Shown here: one piece after another, positions 58,580 to 64,000 of the stretch | Layout: each line of letters opens with the position of its first letter | How positions within the stretch are numbered: position 1 is the first letter of the stretch | The notes under the pieces: model-generated | Told to the model about the DNA's origin: nothing | The model's database searches: none | Seen by the model: the letters and a program-made list of their open reading frames with translations, nothing else | Translations under genes and position numbers: made by a program | DNA from: Dyella monticola | Lineage (GTDB): Bacteria; Pseudomonadota; Gammaproteobacteria; Xanthomonadales; Rhodanobacteraceae | DNA length: 64,000 nt | Direction of reading: 5' to 3' | Assembly: GCF_003363155.1 (NCBI RefSeq) | Contig: NZ_QRBE01000008.1 | Span: 62,001-126,000 of the forward strand

Positions 58580-59527
58580 TTACTCCGGGCTTTTCTCAGG
58601 CAGTGGAGGAAGATTGAACCCGCGCAAAATGCGGACCCGGCCCTGCGCATCGCAATCGACCAAGGCCAGCAGGCGCCCATCGTTGGCGAAAGCCGCCGAG
58701 CACTCGCGCGCCTGAGAGCTAGGCCAGTCAATCTGACGCCCCTGTGAGACGGCTTGGCTGGCGGCGGTATCCAGGTGCAGCGAAGGGAGGTCCGTCAGGC
58801 CGGCCCAGAGGGGCAATACCAGCTTGTCGACGGTCTCCTCCCCCTGCTCGGCCGCAGCGCGCAGCGCTTCCAGGGTGACCATGATCGGCTCGCGGAACGG
58901 CTCGACCCATAGCCGGCGCAAGGCAGTGAGATGAGCCCCACAGCCCAGTTTTTCGCCCAGATCGACCGCCAGGCTACGGATATAGGTGCCCGAACCGCAC
59001 TCCACACACAACGTGAGCGTGTCGTGGGTACGAGACATCAACTCCAATCGATGTACTTCCACCTCGCGCGGCGGGGCTTGCACGGCCTCCCCACGGCGAG
59101 CCTTGAGGTAAAGCGGCTCACCATCTTGCTTGAGGGCCGAATAGATCGGCGGCACCTGGACGATACGCCCCCTGAGCGGCGCCAATGCGGCCTCGATCGC
59201 GTCCTCACCCAGGGTAGGAACGGGGCGCTGGTGGACGACTTCCCCTTCCAGATCCGCCGTGGTCGTGGTGGCCCCCAGACGGCATTCGGCAAGGTAGGCC
59301 TTGCGTGAGCCGAGCAAACTGCCGGCGATCTTGGTGGCTTCACCGAAGCAAACCGGCAGAAGCCCGGTCGCCAAAGGATCGAGCGCACCCGTATGCCCTC
59401 CCTTGGCCGCGCGCAGGATGGCCATGGCCATCTGCAAGGCCTTGTTCGAGCTCATGCCCAGCGGTTTGTCGAGGAGCAGGATGCCGTTCAGCTCTCGGGC
59501 ATCAGGACGGTGGCGACGGCGGCTCAT
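58580..59527 (-). CDS. truB: tRNA pseudouridine(55) synthase
   Basis: 315-residue enzyme that makes pseudouridine-55 in the T loop of tRNAs. The catalytic Asp is in GGHTGALDPLATGLLPVCFGEATK (about residue 50). The KPLGMSSNKAL N-terminus and VECGSGTYIRSLAVDLGEKLG later core are diagnostic. A C-terminal PUA-like domain follows. It lies between rbfA and rpsO in the conserved operon. Confidence 0.95.
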   Translation of the reverse strand: MSRRRHRPDARELNGILLLDKPLGMSSNKALQMAMAILRAAKGGHTGALDPLATGLLPVCFGEATKIAGSLLGSRKAYLAECRLGATTTTADLEGEVVHQRPVPTLGEDAIEAALAPLRGRIVQVPPIYSALKQDGEPLYLKARRGEAVQAPPREVEVHRLELMSRTHDTLTLCVECGSGTYIRSLAVDLGEKLGCGAHLTALRRLWVEPFREPIMVTLEALRAAAEQGEETVDKLVLPLWAGLTDLPSLHLDTAASQAVSQGRQIDWPSSQARECSAAFANDGRLLALVDCDAQGRVRILRGFNLPPLPEKSPE

Positions 59528-59564
59528 GCGGAAAGACCGGAGTTGGCTATCGATCCGTAGCGAT

Positions 59565-59936
59565 TCAGTTTTCGCTATCGTCCGAATCCTGCGGTGGCGA
59601 CTGTCGCAACAACTCCTCGATCCGCTCGCCCTTATCGACCGAATCGTCGTATTTGAAGCGCAGCTCAGGCACGCGACGCAGGCGCATCGTGCGCGACAGG
59701 GAGCGACGGAACTCCACGGCCAGTTCGTTGAGGCCTTTCACCACATCCTTGGATTGCTGCGGCAACAACGCCGTGACCCAAACGGTGGCCCAATCCAGAT
59801 CGCGCGTGACTTCCACGTCCGACACGCTGCACGAGGGCAGACCGTGATCGCGCACGGCGGCGTGCACGAGTATGGCCAGCTCACGGCGGAGCTCAGCGCC
59901 TACACGGTCGGTGCGTTTGAAGTCGCGGGATGGCAT
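59565..59936 (-). CDS. rbfA: Ribosome-binding factor A
   Basis: 123-residue KH-like 30S maturation factor, needed for 16S 5'-end processing. It shows the family start FKRTDRVGAELRRELAILVH and core VTRDLDWATVWVTAL...LRRVPELRFKYDDSVDKGERIEELL, and ends in an acidic tail. The start is ATG at 59936. It lies 158 bp after infB. Confidence 0.93.
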   Translation of the reverse strand: MPSRDFKRTDRVGAELRRELAILVHAAVRDHGLPSCSVSDVEVTRDLDWATVWVTALLPQQSKDVVKGLNELAVEFRRSLSRTMRLRRVPELRFKYDDSVDKGERIEELLRQSPPQDSDDSEN

Positions 59937-59990
59937 GGATTAATAAATGAAGGAGAGGGAGAAATGGTTGCGCAAAGCGCGTTGCTTGTT

Positions 59991-60018
59991 CGTCATTCCG
60001 ACGCTGACCGGAATGACG
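59991..60018. repeat. REP-like palindrome, copy B
   Basis: CGTCATTCC (59991-59999) and GGAATGACG (60010-60018) are inverted repeats around 10 bases, in the infB-rbfA gap. The core is the same as copy A at 49357-49385. Confidence 0.8.
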
Positions 60019-60057
60019 GTGAGGGGTAGCTAGCTTGAGGCTAGATGTGCCCTCACC

Positions 60058-60088
60058 CATGCCCTCTCCCCGCAGGGCAGAGGGCATG
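60058..60088. repeat. Inverted repeat after infB
   Basis: CATGCCCTCT (60058-60067) and AGAGGGCATG (60079-60088) are perfect inverted repeats with an 11-base GC-rich loop, 6 bp after the infB stop. The CCCTCACCCATGCCCTCTCCCC context is like dispersed repeats common in Xanthomonadales intergenic DNA. A partial transcription-attenuating role is possible. Confidence 0.6.
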
Positions 60089-60094
60089 TATGGC

Positions 60095-62890
60095 TTACAG
60101 CGTGCGGGCGACTTCGATACGCTCGAAGCATTCGATCTGATCACCCACTTTAACGTCGTTGTACTGCTTCACAGCGATGCCGCATTCCATGCCGCCGCGC
60201 ACTTCATCGACCAGATCCTTGAAGCGGCGCAGCGATTCCAGCTCGCCCTGGAAGATCACAGTGTTGTTGCGCAGCACGCGGATCGGCTTGCTGCGCTTGA
60301 CCATGCCTTCCGTCACCATGCAACCGGCCACCGCGCCGAACTTGGAGCTGCGGAACACATCGCGTACCTGGGCAATGCCGATGATTTCCTCGCGCACTTC
60401 CACGCCGAGCAAACCGGAGGCCGCCTGCTTCACCTGGTCGATCACGTCATAGATGATCGAGAAGTATCGAACGTCGAGGCCGGCGGTGTCGATCACCTTG
60501 CGTGCAGATGCATCCGCGCGCACGTTGAAGCCGATGATCAACGCCTTTGATGCCGCTGCCAGCGTAGCGTCGGATTCGGTGATGCCGCCGACGCCAGCCG
60601 CAATCACGTTGACCTTCACATTTTCGTTGCCGATCTGGCTGAGCGAGTCGCGCAAGGCCTGCACGGAACCCTGTACGTCGGCCTTGACCAGGATGTTAAG
60701 CGTCTGCTGCTCGGTTGCCTGCCCCATCTGCGCCATGATGTCTTCCAGGCGGTTGGCCTTGCTGACCATGCGCGTCTCGCGCCGCTTGAGCTGGCGTTCC
60801 GCCGCCACTTCACGCGCCAGGCGCTCGTCGGCCACGGCCACGAAATCATCGCCGGCCTCCGGTACACCAGACAGGCCAAGCACCTGCACCGGAATCGAAG
60901 GGCCTGCTTCCTGAACGGTTTTGCCGGTCTCGTCGATCAGCGCGCGCATGCGGCCGTATTCGATGCCGCACACCACGAAATCGCCGCGCTTGAGCGTACC
61001 CTGCTGCACCAGCACAGTCGCCACCGGACCGCGGCCGCGATCGAGGCTCGACTCGATGACCACGCCCGAGGCCGGACCATCCTCGACCGCCGTCAGTTCC
61101 ATGACTTCCGCCTGCACCGAAATGGCGTCGAGCAGAGCGTCCACGCCCATGCCGGTCTTGGCCGACACCGGTATGAACGGGGTATCGCCGCCCCACTCTT
61201 CCGGGATCACCTCAAGATTGCCGAGACCTTGCTTGACGTGATCCGGATTGGCGTCGGACTTGTCCATTTTGTTAATCGCGACGATCAGCGGCACCTTCGC
61301 TGCGCGCGCATGCTGCACAGCCTCCTGCGTCTGCGGCATGACACCGTCGTCCGCAGCGACCACCAGCACCACGATGTCGGTGGACTGCGCACCACGTGCG
61401 CGCATCGCCGTAAACGCGGCGTGGCCAGGCGTGTCGAGGAAGGTGATCACACCCTTGGGCGTGGTCACGTGATAGGCACCGATATGCTGGGTAATACCAC
61501 CGGCTTCGCCCGCAGCCACCTTGGTACGGCGGATATAGTCGAGCAGTGAGGTCTTGCCGTGGTCGACGTGGCCCATGATGGTGACCACGGGCGGACGCGT
61601 CGTGCGCTCACCTTCCAGCTCCACGCTCTGCGTGTGCGCTGCCAGTGCTGCTTCGGCCCCCTGTTCGCTGGCTTCGACGGCTTTGTGACCGAGTTCTTCT
61701 ACCACCAGCATGGCGGTATCGCGGTCGATCGTTTGGTTGATGGTGGCCATCACGCCCATCTTGAAGAGCGCCTTGACCACTTCGGAACCCTTCACCGCCA
61801 TTTTCTGTGCGAGCTCGGCGACCACATTGGCGTCGCTCACGACCACTTCGCGCACAACCGGCGCGGTGGGCTTGGAGAAACCATGCGTTCCAGTAGACGG
61901 CGCGCTGGCACCGCGCGTCGCTTCGCGAGAGGTCGTCCTGCCAGGCTTACCGCGCTTGCTGGAACGACGGGCACGGTCGGCCTCGGACAAATGCAGCTCA
62001 CCGGCAGCAAACCGCTTGCCACCGACGGTGTCATCGCGATCACGGAAACCGGTGGCGCCATGCTTCACCTTACCGCGGTCGGCGCCGCTGCTAGGCGCGG
62101 GTGCCGGAGCGGGAGCCGGAGCTGGCGCAGGCGCGGCGACAGCGACGGGCTTCTTATCGCGCTTACGCGGTTCATGGATGCGCGGCAGGATCATGCCCAG
62201 CGAGCTGGGGTCGATACGTTGCGCAACGGACGGTGATTCGGCGACCTTTTCTTCCCCCGGCTCGACCGGCTTGGGTGCGCGCACGGGCTCCTCTTCGACG
62301 GCCGTGGTCTGCTGCTCCACCTGCGCGGCTTGCGCTTCGGAAGCCGCTTGTGCGGCGGCTTCCTGGCGTGCGCGCTCGGCTACTTCAGCCTCGCGGCGCG
62401 CCGCCTCTTCTTCGGCGCGCTGCCGCGCTTCTTCCTGGCGACGGTGTTCAGCCTCGGCGCGGTCGGTTTCCTCCTGCTCGCGCTGGTGCTGGGATTCTTG
62501 CAGGCGACGCAGCGCTTCTTCGCGCTCGGGCTCGGCGCTTGCTTCCTCGGCAATCACGCTGCGCTTGACGTAGGTGCGCTTGGCGCGCACTTCCACATTT
62601 ACCGTCTTGGCGCTGGACGCGCCCCGTCCGCCCGGGGTGGCGACTTTGAGCTCGCTGATCTTGCGCCGCTTCAAGGTGATCTGCCGCGGCGAGGAATCCT
62701 CCGCCTCAACGGTAGCATCTGCCTTGCCGTGCGTACGGCGCAAAAAGCCCAGCAGTTTCACCTTCTCGGTGCTGCTGATGACCTGCTCGGGGTCTGAGAA
62801 TTTCATGCCTGCTTCCCCGAGCTGCGTCAGCAGCCGGTCGACGGGCATGCCCAGAACCTGAGCGAGTTGTTTGATTGTGACGTCCGACAT
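60095..62890 (-). CDS. infB: Translation initiation factor IF-2
   Basis: 931-residue GTPase that places fMet-tRNA on the 30S subunit. The N-terminal IF2_N domain ([29 protein letters not shown]) is followed by a long, charged Glu/Arg/Ala-rich helical region (about 110-205), a Pro/Ala repeat (about 250-267) and a second IF2_N-like domain. The G1 motif is GHVDHGKT (440-447); NKMD and the later beta-barrel and C-terminal domains follow. I chose ATG at 62890; the frame runs 31 residues upstream without similarity. It lies 134 bp after nusA. Confidence 0.96.
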   Translation of the reverse strand: MSDVTIKQLAQVLGMPVDRLLTQLGEAGMKFSDPEQVISSTEKVKLLGFLRRTHGKADATVEAEDSSPRQITLKRRKISELKVATPGGRGASSAKTVNVEVRAKRTYVKRSVIAEEASAEPEREEALRRLQESQHQREQEETDRAEAEHRRQEEARQRAEEEAARREAEVAERARQEAAAQAASEAQAAQVEQQTTAVEEEPVRAPKPVEPGEEKVAESPSVAQRIDPSSLGMILPRIHEPRKRDKKPVAVAAPAPAPAPAPAPAPSSGADRGKVKHGATGFRDRDDTVGGKRFAAGELHLSEADRARRSSKRGKPGRTTSREATRGASAPSTGTHGFSKPTAPVVREVVVSDANVVAELAQKMAVKGSEVVKALFKMGVMATINQTIDRDTAMLVVEELGHKAVEASEQGAEAALAAHTQSVELEGERTTRPPVVTIMGHVDHGKTSLLDYIRRTKVAAGEAGGITQHIGAYHVTTPKGVITFLDTPGHAAFTAMRARGAQSTDIVVLVVAADDGVMPQTQEAVQHARAAKVPLIVAINKMDKSDANPDHVKQGLGNLEVIPEEWGGDTPFIPVSAKTGMGVDALLDAISVQAEVMELTAVEDGPASGVVIESSLDRGRGPVATVLVQQGTLKRGDFVVCGIEYGRMRALIDETGKTVQEAGPSIPVQVLGLSGVPEAGDDFVAVADERLAREVAAERQLKRRETRMVSKANRLEDIMAQMGQATEQQTLNILVKADVQGSVQALRDSLSQIGNENVKVNVIAAGVGGITESDATLAAASKALIIGFNVRADASARKVIDTAGLDVRYFSIIYDVIDQVKQAASGLLGVEVREEIIGIAQVRDVFRSSKFGAVAGCMVTEGMVKRSKPIRVLRNNTVIFQGELESLRRFKDLVDEVRGGMECGIAVKQYNDVKVGDQIECFERIEVARTL

Positions 62891-63024
62891 CGTGATTCTT
62901 TCTCCGCCGTTCCCGCGCTTATCGTCCGTACAAAACTGTTTGTGTTCTTGCACGGCCACCTCCGTCCCTGGTGGAGACCTCAACGGTCTCCCGGCGCGCC
63001 CATCCAGGGCGCTGCCGCCCGCGG

Positions 63025-64000
63025 TTAGCCGCCCTTCTCCAGCCGAGCAATCATCGGCGCACGCGCCGCCATGATGAGTGCCGCAGCACGATCTTCATCC
63101 ATGCCTTCGATGTCGATCATGTCATCGACCGCGAGGTCGCCAAGATCGTCCACCGTGACGACGCCGCGCTCGGCGAGCGCGTAGGCCGTCGATTCGTCCA
63201 TGCCATGCAGTTCGAGCAGCTCCTGCGAGGGCTGGTGCTCGTCCAGTGTTTCTTCCACGGCCAACGCTTCGGTAAGCAAGGAATCGCGGGCGCGAGCGCG
63301 CAGTTCTTCGACGATGTCTTCGTCGAAGCCCTCGATGGCCAGCAGTTCCGCGCTCGGCACATACGCGATTTCCTCGACGCTGGAGAAGCCTTCCTGCACC
63401 AGGATGTTGGCGATTTCCTGATCCACTTCCAGCTTGTCCATGAAGAGCTGACGGGCCGATTCCTGCTCGGCCTCGCTCTTGGCGGCGACCTGGTCCTGGG
63501 TCATCACGTTGAGCTGCCAGCCGGTGAGCTTGCTGGCCAGGCGCACATTCTGGCCACCGCGGCCGATGGCCTGCGAGAGCTTGTCCTCGGCCACCGCGAT
63601 ATCCATGGAGTGTTTGTCTTCATCCATGATAATGGACTGCACTTCGGCCGGCGCCATGGCGTTGATCACGTACTGTGCCTGGTTCTCGTGCCACAGGATG
63701 ATATCCACGCGCTCGCCGTTGAGCTCGTTCGACACAGCCTGCACGCGCGAACCACGCATGCCGATGCAAGCACCGATGGGGTCGGTGCGGGTGTCGTGCG
63801 CCACCACGGCGATCTTGGCGCGATCACCCGGATCGCGCGCGCAACCCTTGATCTCAACCAGGCCCTGGCCCACTTCCGGCACTTCGAGCTTGAACAGCTC
63901 GATCATGAATTCCGGCGCAGCACGCGACACGAACAACTGCGGGCCGCGTGCTTCGGACTTCACTTCGAACAGATAGCCGCGAACGCGGTCACCGACGCGG
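63025..64000 (-). CDS. nusA: Transcription termination/antitermination factor NusA (5' end beyond window)
   Basis: C-terminal part of NusA, open to the end of the window; the upstream codons to base 64000 encode the S1-domain sequence [13 protein letters not shown]. Two KH domains are visible ([34 protein letters not shown] and [24 protein letters not shown]). Two acidic AR repeats follow, each with helix-hairpin-helix patterns ([47 protein letters not shown]). NusA modulates RNA polymerase pausing, termination and antitermination. It is the first gene in view of the nusA-infB operon; rimP should lie upstream. Confidence 0.96.
   Translation of the reverse strand, partial: RVGDRVRGYLFEVKSEARGPQLFVSRAAPEFMIELFKLEVPEVGQGLVEIKGCARDPGDRAKIAVVAHDTRTDPIGACIGMRGSRVQAVSNELNGERVDIILWHENQAQYVINAMAPAEVQSIIMDEDKHSMDIAVAEDKLSQAIGRGGQNVRLASKLTGWQLNVMTQDQVAAKSEAEQESARQLFMDKLEVDQEIANILVQEGFSSVEEIAYVPSAELLAIEGFDEDIVEELRARARDSLLTEALAVEETLDEHQPSQELLELHGMDESTAYALAERGVVTVDDLGDLAVDDMIDIEGMDEDRAAALIMAARAPMIARLEKGG

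Overview
The window is a GC-rich chromosomal segment of a gammaproteobacterium, most likely order Lysobacterales (Xanthomonadales), family Rhodanobacteraceae (Dyella/Luteibacter-like). This rests on recalled resemblance of the proteins and on gene order (mltD-gloB // yafS-rnhA-dnaQ; tig-clpP-clpX-lon-hupB-tRNAs-ppiD; nusA-infB-rbfA-truB-rpsO-pnp). No rRNA or species marker is present, so the genus is not fixed. Almost all of it is conserved housekeeping sequence, with a few accessory islands.

Layout. 1-246: the end of lepB. 318-407: tRNA-Ser(CGA), followed by a very strong palindrome. 670-3074: a minus-strand accessory operon of two unrecognised small proteins and a contractile-tail-sheath protein, without tube or baseplate genes. 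3505-8433: PP2C phosphatase, then dnaQ, rnhA and a YafS-like methyltransferase, divergent from gloB and an MltD-like lytic transglycosylase. 8629-17854: the protein-quality-control block ppiD, tRNA-Asp, tRNA-Val, hupB, lon, clpX, clpP, tig and tRNA-Leu, all on the minus strand. 18093-18698: a cluster of five tRNAs (Lys, His, Arg, Pro, Arg). 18877-22545: omega-amidase and aminotransferase (glutaminase II route), then a LysR regulator divergent from an azoreductase. 22611-27833: zipA, smc, bolA and a YciI-like gene.

28177-32498 holds the most interesting accessory system: a promoter overlapped by a GntR/YtrA-type palindromic operator. It drives a small exported protein, the YtrA-type regulator, an ABC ATPase, an ABC permease and three tandem paralogous lipoproteins with a conserved cysteine pair. 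32584-38739: fumC, purB, a TSUP permease, an exported hypothetical protein, and roxA coupled to an unknown protein. 38979-44593: the 2-oxoglutarate dehydrogenase operon sucA-sucB-lpdA. 44732-49333: a LOG-family protein, an AcuI-type reductase, pilH, cbpA with hsp20, a Prx5-type peroxiredoxin and a tiny pilin-like exported protein. 49412-55869: gyrA, gtrA-mtnA and a class III PHA synthase (phaC-phaE). 55982-64000: the pnp-rpsO-truB-rbfA-infB-nusA(partial) operon.

How the genes fit together: the core operons cover replication fidelity, proteostasis, the TCA cycle, and translation and RNA turnover. The accessory content (orphan sheath operon, YtrA-regulated ABC/lipoprotein operon, mini-pilin) has no settled function from sequence alone. 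Start codons were moved from the longest ORF to an internal start in about twenty genes, wherever family N-termini or Shine-Dalgarno (SD) sequences required it; the reason is given in those entries.
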